A DNA stretch of 32,123 bases from an uncultured Dorea sp. (GTDB taxonomy: Bacteria; Bacillota; Clostridia; Lachnospirales; Lachnospiraceae), in the NCBI GenBank assembly GCA_947063855.1, contig CAMSTW010000041.1, positions 1 to 32,123 of the forward strand. The letters are read 5' to 3'. Below are positions 5,738 to 13,678 of this stretch, in pieces. A program made the position numbers and the translations under genes. The notes below the pieces were generated by a model, which was given only the letters and a program-made list of their open reading frames with translations, was not told the origin of the DNA and did not search any database. Each line of letters begins with the position of its first letter. The first letter of the stretch is position 1.

Positions 5738-7597
5738 TTAATCGTATTTTTCTTTACGCTTCTGGCTCATCGGTAAAGACTGCTCATTCTCTTCAAGAGC
5801 AATCTTCTTACCATATACATCTTCGATCAATTCAACGTTTGAAGACTTAACGTTTGGATTCCATTTCCTTTCAGCAGCCTTTACATCTTCTCCTGCCATA
5901 GCTGTCTTAAGCATAGCAATCGCGCGGACTGCATCCTCCGGACAAAGCGTATTACATCCAAGCACCTCATTCTCAATACCGGATTCAGACTTGTTGTTAT
6001 CAACCATGTACTGCATGTACTTGTTGCCGACAACGAGAGCTCCCTGAACTGCACAGTAGGACATACCTACTACCGGGATTCCCCTCATACCAATCTGTTC
6101 GATATGGCTTGCAAAGTCGATGTGGTTATTTCCAAAGCCTTCTGTGGTAACGAAAGCTCCGTCTGCGTCCATCATCTCTACCGTGTGTCCTACACGTTTG
6201 GATACATAGAACTTCTCTGCGTTGATCTGTGGAGAACCTACGAATACAACGCCGCACAGGTCAATCTCCTCATCATGAAGAGCTTCGAGGACAAGCGGCT
6301 CTCTCCAGTAATGTCTGGACATCTCTTTTGACGCCGGCCCGATACAGGTAAGCGCGTGGATACATCCGTCAAGAACCTCAAGCGGAGATACACATACCGG
6401 AACATTTCCAAGGTCAACGTTCGCCCTTGCGCCAAGAACGCCAACAGGCTCTACAGGAAGGATAAAGTTATCATGCATAGCTCCCTGGCCCATGATCTCC
6501 TTCACGATTACAACCTTCTTCTTGCCCGGACGGCGAACCTGCTTAAGCTCCTGTGTATCTACAACAAGGCTGTCGTCAAGCTTCTTCATTACCTCGCGGA
6601 TCTCCTGTGTGATAATATCGAATGCTGTGTGCGCAGCCATAGGTCCGCGGCGCTCCATATTCGTCTTCTCCTGAACTACGATATTACCTTTGATGAAGAT
6701 CTCTCCCTTGTCAGGACATCCCGGACGTCCCCACATGATATTCTCATCAAGGTATCCTTCGGAAGAACCGAACTCGCCGATCTGAACTCCGCCTTCGTCA
6801 ACACCTGTCAGCATCATAACAACGCCGTCAAGCACTCTCGTAACGCCGCATCCGATATCATCGTCGCCTTCCTTCGTAGCGATAGGCTGAACGTCCATGA
6901 TTGTCTCGGAATACGTATGATACAGGTCAGGAGTAATAATCTCCAGATGGAAATCCTTCACAAGCTCCTGATTGGCAATAACCTCTGCCTCAATACCTTC
7001 ACGGATATAAAGAGTCGTTCCTTCAATCTTCGTCTCCGGTCCTCTCTTAACCTCTGTGATGTTAAAATGCTTTCTTGTTAAAGTTCTTACAACCTTCTCT
7101 TCTTCAGCTTTGCTGTCAGCCGCCGCTCCTGCTTCCACCGCAACCGCTTCTGCTGCCACCGGCACTGCCGCTGCGCTTCCGCCTCCAAGCGCTCCCACAG
7201 GGATCTCAAGGTCGATGTCCTTTCCTTCTCCGATGTGAATCTTCAATACTCCTCCCGCAACCGGTGCTGCCGCCGGTGCCGGTGCTGCCGGTACAACCGG
7301 TGCAGGTACTTCTTCTGCTGCTTCCGGAGCTGCCGGTGCACTTGGCGCCTTCGCGCCTTCTACAACATCTGCTGTAAGCGGGCAGAGTGAATCACATGTT
7401 TTTGTAAGTTTTGCTCCCAGAACCTCCTCGATGGTAAGGCAGCCGTCAAGATTCAATAAGCCTGAATCTACCAGATCATCAAAGATCGCCGGATCTTCCA
7501 GATTCGCCGGCTCGATTGTAATGCCGCCCTCGGCCCTACAACATAATACCGCTGGATCATGAGCATGAGCTTTCGCTGTTTCAGCTGTGATTGACAT
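5738..7597 (-). CDS. prdA: D-proline reductase proprotein PrdA (pyruvoyl enzyme)
   Basis: A 619-residue proprotein. The N-terminal domain carries several cysteines (AVLCCRAEGG near 17, TCDSLCPL near 69), followed by an Ala/Pro-rich linker. The catalytic region follows. In PrdA of Clostridium sticklandii the chain is cut at a cysteine to give a 45 kDa piece and a 23 kDa piece whose new N-terminus is a pyruvoyl group. Here LDGCIHALT-CIGPASKE offers Thr417-Cys418 as that site. The 202 residues after it (about 22-23 kDa) fit the small subunit. The start at 7597 follows AGGAGGG; the longer frame to 7648 lacks a ribosome site. It acts with PrdB on D-proline. The enzyme is cytoplasmic and may dock with membrane electron carriers. 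Confidence 0.95.
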   Translation of the reverse strand: MSITAETAKAHAHDPAVLCCRAEGGITIEPANLEDPAIFDDLVDSGLLNLDGCLTIEEVLGAKLTKTCDSLCPLTADVVEGAKAPSAPAAPEAAEEVPAPVVPAAPAPAAAPVAGGVLKIHIGEGKDIDLEIPVGALGGGSAAAVPVAAEAVAVEAGAAADSKAEEEKVVRTLTRKHFNITEVKRGPETKIEGTTLYIREGIEAEVIANQELVKDFHLEIITPDLYHTYSETIMDVQPIATKEGDDDIGCGVTRVLDGVVMMLTGVDEGGVQIGEFGSSEGYLDENIMWGRPGCPDKGEIFIKGNIVVQEKTNMERRGPMAAHTAFDIITQEIREVMKKLDDSLVVDTQELKQVRRPGKKKVVIVKEIMGQGAMHDNFILPVEPVGVLGARANVDLGNVPVCVSPLEVLDGCIHALTCIGPASKEMSRHYWREPLVLEALHDEEIDLCGVVFVGSPQINAEKFYVSKRVGHTVEMMDADGAFVTTEGFGNNHIDFASHIEQIGMRGIPVVGMSYCAVQGALVVGNKYMQYMVDNNKSESGIENEVLGCNTLCPEDAVRAIAMLKTAMAGEDVKAAERKWNPNVKSSNVELIEDVYGKKIALEENEQSLPMSQKRKEKYD

Positions 7598-7830
7598 ATT
7601 GTTTTCCCTCCTTGTTTGGTCTTGCGCGTCCCTTGTGGGACGCCTCAATTATAACCACCTGTTCCGACGTGTCGTCTGCACGCCGTCAGGCAAACGCATA
7701 TAGCGCGCTTGTTGTATATATACAGCCGCATGCGGCCGGAGATACCTCTCTTCCTCCGGGCAAAAGAATCGGGGGTCAGTTGCCCTTACCGCCCGCAGCA
7801 GTAATACCACTGTTCTGAATTCTCAAGATA
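7598..7830 (-). promoter_or_regulatory. prdC-prdA spacer: hairpins and a possible sigma-54 site
   Basis: On the minus strand TGGTATTACTGCTGCG (7809-7794) has GG and GC ten bases apart, as in -24/-12 promoters. This is a weak motif, noted because C. difficile prd genes use sigma-54 and PrdR. Downstream hairpins are CCGGAG/CTCCGG (about 7739-7760), GCCGCATGCGGC (about 7724-7735) and GCGTCCC/GGGACGC (7626-7643), the last 29 bases before the prdA start. No prdR gene lies in the spacer. Confidence 0.35.
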
Positions 7831-9234
7831 TTATTTGCCGTCAGGAAGCTGGTCTACCTGCTTCGAAACTCTGAGCGTCCTGTATAACGCATGCCCGACC
7901 GTCCTCATAACGTGGTCTGTCTGATGGAATACCTTAAGTCCCATCTTCGGTCCGGACGCCATAACCGTATTCGAGCAGTCGGAGCAGTTGCCGATGATAA
8001 TGTATTCGCACTTATCCTTCTTGAACTGCATATTGTTCTTAACCTGTCCCGGACAGTTCCCGGGCCTTAAGCACTTAAGCGGCGCTCCCGGCTTGTTCTC
8101 AATCGCCTGCTTACATCTGCAGACTGAAACCACCTTGCCGTTCATCTTCTGTGCGATCTCGCGCATACGTTCCTCACTTCCGCCGCACGCACAGACCAGA
8201 AGTCCTACATTCGCTCCATGAAGATCCGGGAACTCGATGGTCACAAGGATACCGCCTGTCGTCTTTGTGATCGGTGCATCCAGTTCCGTAGACTTACCTG
8301 TGAAGGCTCCGCCCATGATAATCTCACCGTATACTCCGTCGATGCCGCCGGCTCTCTCAATCAGTTCTCCGACACTTACGCCTACCGGAACGTCCATGAA
8401 CACATGTGCCGCGTTGCCGCCGTTGATCTTACCGCGCACGGTCAGATTCTTCGTAATACACGGCTTCTTCTCATCAACCGCCTCCGCGATCTTAGCCGCC
8501 GTCTCAAGATTCACAACCACGGATCTTGCCGCAGACGGAAGCTGCATCGTCGTAAGATTCACGCCCAGACACTCTCTTACTACCGCACGCTCCTCTCCCA
8601 TCGGGTAGATATCCGGCAGAAGATGAATCGTGATATCCGCCTCATCCGCGACAGCCTTCCTCAATATCTCAACAGCCTTCTCATTCTTCTTCTTAATCGC
8701 AAAGACAGCTTTATCCGCATGTGTGATCTCCATACAATACTTCACACCGCGGATTACCTTATCGCACTGCTCCTCAATCTGTCTGATATTATGCTCCAGT
8801 CCCGGCTCGCACTCCGCGGCGTTGATCAGGATGTAGCTGTGCTCCAGCTTAAAATCTGCCGGAAGTTCCGGATTAATCTCCGGATCAAGCTCTGCCATCT
8901 CAGTCTCTGCCAGATTAATCCCAAGCTTAACCCCTGTCGGGAAACCGGCGCCTCCCATACCAACGATACCGGCCTCTTTCACAAGCGCCAGCTTATCATT
9001 CTCGTCAGCCACTTCGATCGGCACAAACTCGTCCTTCTGCTCTTCGTCCGGTCTGATGACGATCCTGTCTTCCAGGACTTCTTCAACTACACCGTACACA
9101 CTTGAGAAAATGTTCGCGCCAAGCCCTGCAGGTACCGCAATCTTCGTGCCTTTTTTCACTTCATCCCCAGCTTTAACGATCGCCTGACACGGTGCGCCAA
9201 CATGCTGACGTAACAAAATCTGTACATTTCCCAT
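7831..9234 (-). CDS. prdC: Proline reductase electron-transfer protein PrdC (RnfC-like)
   Basis: A 467-residue relative of RnfC, the membrane-associated flavin/NADH-site subunit of the Rnf complex. The N-terminus (VKAGDEVKKGTKIAVPAG) is a barrel-sandwich domain. GMGGAGFPTGVKL is the glycine-rich RnfC/NuoF signature. The C-terminal part has many cysteines: VCACGG, CRCKQ, CLRPGNCPG and GNCSDCSN. In some Clostridium species I recall PrdC having selenocysteine in a CxU-like motif; here no in-frame UGA exists and VCACGG has cysteine. It probably passes electrons to PrdA/PrdB. The start at 9234 has AAGGAGA upstream; the longer frame to 9276 is unsupported. Confidence 0.9.
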   Translation of the reverse strand: MGNVQILLRQHVGAPCQAIVKAGDEVKKGTKIAVPAGLGANIFSSVYGVVEEVLEDRIVIRPDEEQKDEFVPIEVADENDKLALVKEAGIVGMGGAGFPTGVKLGINLAETEMAELDPEINPELPADFKLEHSYILINAAECEPGLEHNIRQIEEQCDKVIRGVKYCMEITHADKAVFAIKKKNEKAVEILRKAVADEADITIHLLPDIYPMGEERAVVRECLGVNLTTMQLPSAARSVVVNLETAAKIAEAVDEKKPCITKNLTVRGKINGGNAAHVFMDVPVGVSVGELIERAGGIDGVYGEIIMGGAFTGKSTELDAPITKTTGGILVTIEFPDLHGANVGLLVCACGGSEERMREIAQKMNGKVVSVCRCKQAIENKPGAPLKCLRPGNCPGQVKNNMQFKKDKCEYIIIGNCSDCSNTVMASGPKMGLKVFHQTDHVMRTVGHALYRTLRVSKQVDQLPDGK

Positions 9235-9438
9235 TTGCCATCTTTCTCCTTTACATTTATTTGAGTAAAAACGCACCTTCCGGTTCGTTTACTTCCATAA
9301 TAGTTAAGATATAAGTCTGTTATAAATAAAATCTATAAGTTCCGCACCTGTTCCTGCATCTCAATTATATACAGCGTCTATATATTCATCTGATCCGCCT
9401 GCGCCTGCGCAGACAATGACCATCATTCATTAACTTTT

Positions 9439-9536
9439 TGGCGAGGGCATGTGGGAATCGAACCCACCCGGGACGCTCTTAACGCCCCACACTAGTTTTG
9501 AAGACTAGGAGGCACACCAGTCACCCATCTACCCCC
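9439..9536 (-). tRNA. selC: tRNA-Sec (anticodon UCA)
   Basis: A 98-nt tRNA with the marks of selenocysteine tRNA. The anticodon arm is CTAGT-CTTCAAA-ACTAG, giving UCA at 9501-9499. There is a long variable arm (GGGGCG...CGTCCC), a T arm GTGGG-TTCGATT-CCCAC, a long acceptor stem (GGGGGTA with TGCCCTC, two wobble pairs) and an encoded CCA end. It is charged with serine, converted to Sec by SelA using SelD product, and delivered by SelB, all encoded in this window. It sits 204 bases upstream of prdC on the same strand. Confidence 0.95.
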
Positions 9537-9550
9537 ATAAATGTGTTTTA

Positions 9551-9579
9551 ACAATAGCATAATTCCCAACTATTTTCAA
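9551..9579 (-). promoter_or_regulatory. Promoter of tRNA-Sec, possibly also of prdC
   Basis: On the minus strand TTGAAA (9579-9574), a 17-base spacer and TATTGT (9556-9551). The tRNA 5' end follows 15 bases later. No clear terminator or sigma-A promoter is seen between tRNA-Sec and prdC. Confidence 0.7.
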
Positions 9580-9614
9580 CACTTTTTTTATATTTTTATG
9601 ATACCAAAAAACCA

Positions 9615-9643
9615 TTGACTTTTCAAGGGTTTTCGGTCATAAT
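9615..9643 (+). promoter_or_regulatory. Promoter of prdF
   Basis: TTGACT (9615-9620), a 17-base spacer and CATAAT (9638-9643). Transcription should start near 9650, leaving a leader of about 288 nt before prdF. Confidence 0.65.
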
Positions 9644-9649
9644 ATAAAT

Positions 9650-9937
9650 AAGAAAATTGAACGGCATACTAGAACGTAGTCTATTTGTTAATTTCCTGTC
9701 GTTTTCATGTATATTTTCATTATTATAGTTTGAATTTCCACATGGCGGACCAGGTATACCGCATCTGCCTTCTGTCCGGTTTCCGATTCAGAACACGGCC
9801 GGATCATCGTGAGGGCAGATCACAGATTGCAAAAGACACGACGGGTATGATTGGGGAAATCCCGAAGTGTTTTTGATACATTTATAGATTATTTCTATAT
9901 GAAATGATCACCAAATTATTCAGGAGGTACAAGAATT
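9650..9937 (+). promoter_or_regulatory. Structured prdF leader with terminator-like hairpin
   Basis: The leader contains GCGG/CCGC (9745-9762). ATCTGCC (9763-9769) pairs with GGCAGAT (9814-9820), a perfect seven-pair stem enclosing TCCGG/CCGGA (9775-9803). At 9836-9874, ACAC-GA-CGGG pairs with CCCG-AA-GTGT followed by a T run. The terminator-like hairpin lies 63 bases before the prdF start codon. This order of aptamer-like stems, terminator, then gene resembles a riboswitch or attenuator. No known riboswitch class is recognised. The 63-residue open frame inside has no ribosome site. Confidence 0.5.
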
Positions 9938-10972
9938 ATGGAGTTAAAAGCTAATGTTAATTTCGAGCGGTTCGAAGGCGCGCTGCAGGTAGTTGACGCC
10001 CACACCGTAGGTGAGTTCTGCCGCGTCGTAATCGGCGGTTTCCCGGAGCCTGTGGGGAACACCATGATCGAGAAGAAGAAATGGATGGAAGAGAACTACG
10101 ACCACGTTCGTACCGCTCTCATGTTCGAGCCGCGCGGACACCACGATATGTTCGGCGCTTTCCTGTGCGAGCCTGTGAACAAGGAAGCTGATTTCGGCGT
10201 TATGTTCATGGATACGGGCGGATACCTGAACATGTGCGGACACTGCACGATCGGCGCTGTAACTGTAGCTGTCGAGGCCGGACTTGTAGAGTCCAGGGAA
10301 GGAGACAACGAGGTTGTACTTGAGGCTCCCGCCGGACTGATCCGCACCAAGGCTGTTGTCAAGGACGGCAAGGTTGAGAGTGTTACACTGACTAATGTTC
10401 CTTCTTTCGTATACAAGGAGAACCAGAAGGTTACCATCGACGGCAGGGAGATTGAGTTCACGATTTCCTTTGGCGGAAGCTTTTTCGCACTGGTTGATAC
10501 CACGAAGCTTGACATCGGAGAGATCAATCCAAAGACGGTTCCGGAGTATACGAAGCTTGGCATGAAGATGTTAGAGATCATCAACAGGGATATCCCTGTG
10601 AAGCATCCTCTCCTTGACATCACAAGCGTTGACCTTGTCGAGTTCTACGGACCGACTCCGAATCCCGGCAAGGCTACCATGCGGAACGTGGTGATCTTCG
10701 GCGACGCCATGGCAGACCGTTCTCCATGTGGAACAGGCACCAGCGCGAAGCTTGCCACCCTCCATCACTGGGGCGAGATCAAGGTCGGCGAGGAGTTCAT
10801 CTATGAGAGCTTCATCGGTTCCTTATTCAAGGGCGTGATCAAAGAGACTGCCAAGGTCGGCGATTTCGACGCCGTTGTTCCTATGATCACAGGAAGCTGC
10901 TACCTGACAGGCGTGGCGACTTACCTGATCGATCCACAGGATCCGTTAAAGTATGGTTTCCAGGTAGGTTAA
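9938..10972 (+). CDS. prdF: Proline racemase PrdF
   Basis: A 344-residue member of the proline racemase/hydroxyproline epimerase family. The two catalytic cysteines are visible as MCGHC (Cys100) and DRSPCGTGTSA (Cys264). The enzyme needs no cofactor and interconverts L- and D-proline by a two-base mechanism. It would supply the D-proline used by the reductase encoded divergently at 9234-3249. Family members differ in substrate and sequence alone does not fully exclude hydroxyproline, but the prd context supports proline. AGGAGG lies ten bases before the ATG. It is monocistronic with a long structured leader. Confidence 0.92.
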   Translation: MELKANVNFERFEGALQVVDAHTVGEFCRVVIGGFPEPVGNTMIEKKKWMEENYDHVRTALMFEPRGHHDMFGAFLCEPVNKEADFGVMFMDTGGYLNMCGHCTIGAVTVAVEAGLVESREGDNEVVLEAPAGLIRTKAVVKDGKVESVTLTNVPSFVYKENQKVTIDGREIEFTISFGGSFFALVDTTKLDIGEINPKTVPEYTKLGMKMLEIINRDIPVKHPLLDITSVDLVEFYGPTPNPGKATMRNVVIFGDAMADRSPCGTGTSAKLATLHHWGEIKVGEEFIYESFIGSLFKGVIKETAKVGDFDAVVPMITGSCYLTGVATYLIDPQDPLKYGFQVG

Positions 10973-11011
10973 TTGTCGGAGGATATCTGAAGGTTATTTT
11001 AAGCATTTTCT

Positions 11012-11080
11012 TTGCATTTTATACAGAGATATGTTATACTAGACGAGGACAGAAGCGGGTTAAGGGGATAATCCGCTTCT
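11012..11080 (+). promoter_or_regulatory. Promoter and leader hairpin of the TetR gene
   Basis: TTGCAT (11012-11017), a 17-base spacer and TATACT (11035-11040). In the leader AGAAGCGG (11051-11058) pairs with CCGCTTCT (11073-11080), followed by the pyrimidine-rich CTTCTTAT. The hairpin may also end prdF read-through. Confidence 0.65.
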
Positions 11081-11137
11081 CTTCTTATAACTTCATAATT
11101 GTATGAACGGTTTGTTACAACGAAAGGAATGATGCGA

Positions 11138-11725
11138 ATGCCACGTAAAAGGCGATCAACTAAGAGCCGGATCATCAGGGCTGCATGGAATCTGTTTTAC
11201 AAGAACGGATATGACAACACGACCGTGGAGGATATTATCGCAGCGTCAAAGACATCCAAGGGAACGTTCTATCATTATTTTAAGGGGAAGGAAGCCCTTC
11301 TGAATTCGCTTTCTGACCTGTTCGACCAGAAGTATGAGGAGCTCTCTCTGACAATCGACCCGGATATGCGGCCATATGATAAGCTGCTGTTTCTGAACCA
11401 CGAGCTCTTTCATATGATTGAGACCAGTGTTGATATCCACCTTCTTGCCTTCCTGTATTCTTCACAGCTTATAACTAAGGACAAGAAGTCGCTGTCCGAC
11501 AACAAGAGGTTCTATTTCAAATGGGTTTCCGAGATCATTGATGAGGCACTGAGGAGCGGGGATTTCTCCAATACCAGTACGACAGAAGAATTAATGAACA
11601 TCTATGCCATGTATGAGCGGGCATTACTCTATGACTGGGCGCTCTTCAAGGGAAAGTTTTCACTTACGGAACACAGCGACAGGCTTCTGCCGCATGTGTT
11701 AGATATGTTTGTCAAAGGAGTATAA
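11138..11725 (+). CDS. TetR-family transcriptional regulator
   Basis: A 195-residue regulator. The N-terminal helix-turn-helix is clear: KSRIIRAAWNLFYKNGYDNTTVEDI, then ASKTSKGTFYHYFKGKEALL. The C-terminal helical domain would bind an unknown ligand and form the dimer. The start at 11138 is chosen because GAAAGG lies ten bases upstream; a longer frame from 11099 lacks a ribosome site. It has its own promoter and terminator. It follows prdF, so it might regulate proline metabolism, or an unlinked target such as an efflux pump. Confidence 0.85.
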   Translation: MPRKRRSTKSRIIRAAWNLFYKNGYDNTTVEDIIAASKTSKGTFYHYFKGKEALLNSLSDLFDQKYEELSLTIDPDMRPYDKLLFLNHELFHMIETSVDIHLLAFLYSSQLITKDKKSLSDNKRFYFKWVSEIIDEALRSGDFSNTSTTEELMNIYAMYERALLYDWALFKGKFSLTEHSDRLLPHVLDMFVKGV

Positions 11726-11745
11726 GGTTATGGATGTTACACCCT

Positions 11746-11786
11746 GAAAGACAGGTATGCCATGGGTAGGCTGCCTGTCTTTTTAT
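11746..11786 (+). terminator. Terminator of the TetR gene
   Basis: AAAGACAGG pairs with CCTGTCTTT, followed by a T run, about 20 bases after the stop codon. Confidence 0.85.
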
Positions 11787-11859
11787 TGACAAAAGTTTAT
11801 ATCCGCACGGTTATACGCTGCCAGGGGGCGGCAGTTCATAACAGCCTTTCCTGATAGAA

Positions 11860-11895
11860 CGAGAAAGAGGAGCCGTCTATACTGCTCCCCTTTCC
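11860..11895 (-). terminator. Terminator of the yedE operon
   Basis: On the minus strand GAAAG-G-GGAGC pairs with GCTCC-T-CTTTC (11894-11863), eight bases after the DUF3343 stop, with a moderately T-rich tail. Confidence 0.65.
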
Positions 11896-11899
11896 CGGA

Positions 11900-12136
11900 T
11901 CATACCATGCACTCATGCATGTCTTCTTCTTCGATTCCTGCTTTGCGCATCATGGAGACGATCTGTTCCCGGTCTTCGAGGGATGCGCACCATGACAGTC
12001 CGCACCCTGCCGAGATTGCTCTTGGAACGGGGATGATGCGCCCGGGAACCTGATATTCCTTACAGGCCTTCTCCATCGCCATCGCGTCGGCAGTCGTGTG
12101 GAAAGTCACAACTAGTCTTAGTTCTTTTTTTCTCAT
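11900..12136 (-). CDS. DUF3343 putative Se/S carrier protein
   Basis: A 78-residue protein of the DUF3343 type, a small ferredoxin-like-fold family described as a putative Se/S carrier. Recognisable parts are VVTFHTTADAMAMEKACKE, then PGRIIPVPRAISAGCGLSW with the conserved cysteine. The family often sits beside YedE, YedF or SelD genes, as here. It would accept or carry persulfide or selenide at the GCGLSW cysteine. It starts two bases after the TusA-like gene stop, so the two are translationally linked and transcribed with yedE. Confidence 0.82.
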   Translation of the reverse strand: MRKKELRLVVTFHTTADAMAMEKACKEYQVPGRIIPVPRAISAGCGLSWCASLEDREQIVSMMRKAGIEEEDMHECMV

Positions 12137-12138
12137 GT

Positions 12139-12342
12139 CTACTCAATCACCACTTCGAAATATCCGTCCTTCTCGCTGGCAGTTGACTTCTTGCCATGAT
12201 CCCTGGCATACTTCTCGACATTCATCTTCTGATGAGGCTCCGTTACCAGGATCTTAACGGCTCCGGATGCGCCTTTGAGCGCCTCCGCCGTCAGCATCAA
12301 CGGCTCCGGACAAGAAAGACCTCTTGCATCTACTTCCTTCAT
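12139..12342 (-). CDS. TusA/SirA-family sulfur or selenium carrier
   Basis: A 67-residue protein with the TusA-type N-terminus VDARGLSCPEPLM. The cysteine of the CPxP motif carries a persulfide (or perselenide) in this family. Length and fold fit the TusA/YedF N-terminal domain. It lies between the YedE-type transporter and the DUF3343 protein, which suggests relay of imported selenium towards SelD. It is distinct from the larger yedF at 20791-21396. The ribosome site is AGAAGG. Confidence 0.88.
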   Translation of the reverse strand: MKEVDARGLSCPEPLMLTAEALKGASGAVKILVTEPHQKMNVEKYARDHGKKSTASEKDGYFEVVIE

Positions 12343-12410
12343 ATTATTACCTTCTTTCTCAGAATACTATGTATCGTTCTTAATTACAATCTTTATTTTA
12401 TATTCTTATG

Positions 12411-13508
12411 CTACTTTTGCTCGTCCCTCTTGTTGGTAAACGCGATCACGAAGCACACTATGATACAGATGATGCATGCAACTTTGCCATGGGGCGGTAC
12501 AGCTCCCGCCACAATCTCCTGTGTCTCTGCATTCATGGCCGTTCCGCTTGCCGCAAGACCAAGATTATGGCACAGGGCAGCTCCCACGAACATACCCATA
12601 ACCGTTACTGCCGAGTCAGACGAACCCTGTCCTGCAAGAATCAGCTGACGCAGCGGACATCCCCCTGCAAGCGTGGCCGCAAATCCAACCGTATACATGC
12701 CAAGAATATTCCACAGATGATCGGAATGAGCGATAATACCCGGAGTATCAAAGCCCGCTACAAAACGGCCTGTCGCAAGGTTGAACACCAGCATGACCGC
12801 AAACAGACCCGCGATCACGCTGAACAGGTCGAAATTCTTCATCAGGATCACATCACGGATACTTCCTGCGAAACACATTCTTGACTTCTGCGCAACGGCT
12901 CCAAATACAAGACCTCCCACCAGAGACGCAATCAGCGGTGCGTGCATGCTTCCCGGCCCCGCCTCGCTTGCCTTAAGCAGCGACGGAACCAACGCCATAA
13001 TGAGGATTCCAACCATCATCACAGGAAGCATCGTTCCTCCTGCTTTATTCACTGCGTGCGCCCTCCCAAGACTGAAACCTTTCTTCAGGGCAAATACGCC
13101 CGTCGCCACGCCAAGGATAAATCCTATCAATGCAACCCAAGCATTCAGGTCGCCGGCCGACATACGGATAATCATACGCAGCGGGCAGCCAAGGAATACA
13201 AGGGATCCAATCACAATGATCATTCCAAGGACAAAACGGATCATCGGAGACGATCCTCCTGTAGAACGATATTCCTTTGTTGCAACAGAGATGATAAATG
13301 CTCCAAGCACCAGCCCGATAATCTCCGGCCTTGCATACTGAACCACCTCTGCCTGATGCATCCCCAATGCACCTGCCGTATCGCGGATAAAGCAGGCGAT
13401 ACAGAACGCCATGTTAGCCGGATTGCCCATGAATGCAAGACATGCCGCTACAAGTCCGCAGATCACACCGGCAAGCGCCAGCTTTTTCTTTGAATCTGAT
13501 AAATTCAT
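12411..13508 (-). CDS. yedE: YedE-family selenium transporter
   Basis: A 365-residue membrane protein with about ten hydrophobic segments and two related halves. Paired motifs are FLGCPLRM in the first half and LAGGCPLRQLI in the second, plus KSRMCFAGSIRD. These are hallmarks of YeeE/YedE transporters, which move sulfur or selenium compounds, with the cysteines taking part in transport. Gene neighbours (TusA-like, DUF3343, cysteine desulfurase, sel genes) point to selenium. AGGAGG precedes the ATG. It probably belongs to the operon that begins with the cysteine desulfurase. Confidence 0.87.
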   Translation of the reverse strand: MNLSDSKKKLALAGVICGLVAACLAFMGNPANMAFCIACFIRDTAGALGMHQAEVVQYARPEIIGLVLGAFIISVATKEYRSTGGSSPMIRFVLGMIIVIGSLVFLGCPLRMIIRMSAGDLNAWVALIGFILGVATGVFALKKGFSLGRAHAVNKAGGTMLPVMMVGILIMALVPSLLKASEAGPGSMHAPLIASLVGGLVFGAVAQKSRMCFAGSIRDVILMKNFDLFSVIAGLFAVMLVFNLATGRFVAGFDTPGIIAHSDHLWNILGMYTVGFAATLAGGCPLRQLILAGQGSSDSAVTVMGMFVGAALCHNLGLAASGTAMNAETQEIVAGAVPPHGKVACIICIIVCFVIAFTNKRDEQK

Positions 13509-13678
13509 CTTAGTTCCTCCTAACTTTCCGGATATTCCCCGGCATCACTAAACGGCAAAGCTCATACTGACAGCAGACCCTGCAGAAGTTCTCCCGAAGA
13601 TATCCACCTCTCATTTGTACCAGAAATACTGCAGGCAGCCGGAACTCAGATTACCGGCTGCTCCCAAGAGTACTATCG
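13509..13678 (-). other. Spacer with a hairpin between desulfurase and yedE
   Basis: GCAGCCGG (13635-13642) and CCGGCTGC (13654-13661) form a perfect eight-pair stem 18 bases after the desulfurase stop. There is no T tail, so complete termination is unlikely. No clear promoter for yedE is seen. Confidence 0.5.

Noticed and set aside
6356..7377. Long plus-strand frames opposite prdA
   Set aside because: They are antisense shadows of prdA, including its Ala/Pro-rich linker.
9685..9876. 63-codon frame in the prdF leader as a small protein
   Set aside because: There is no ribosome site, and it coincides with stems and a terminator-like hairpin.
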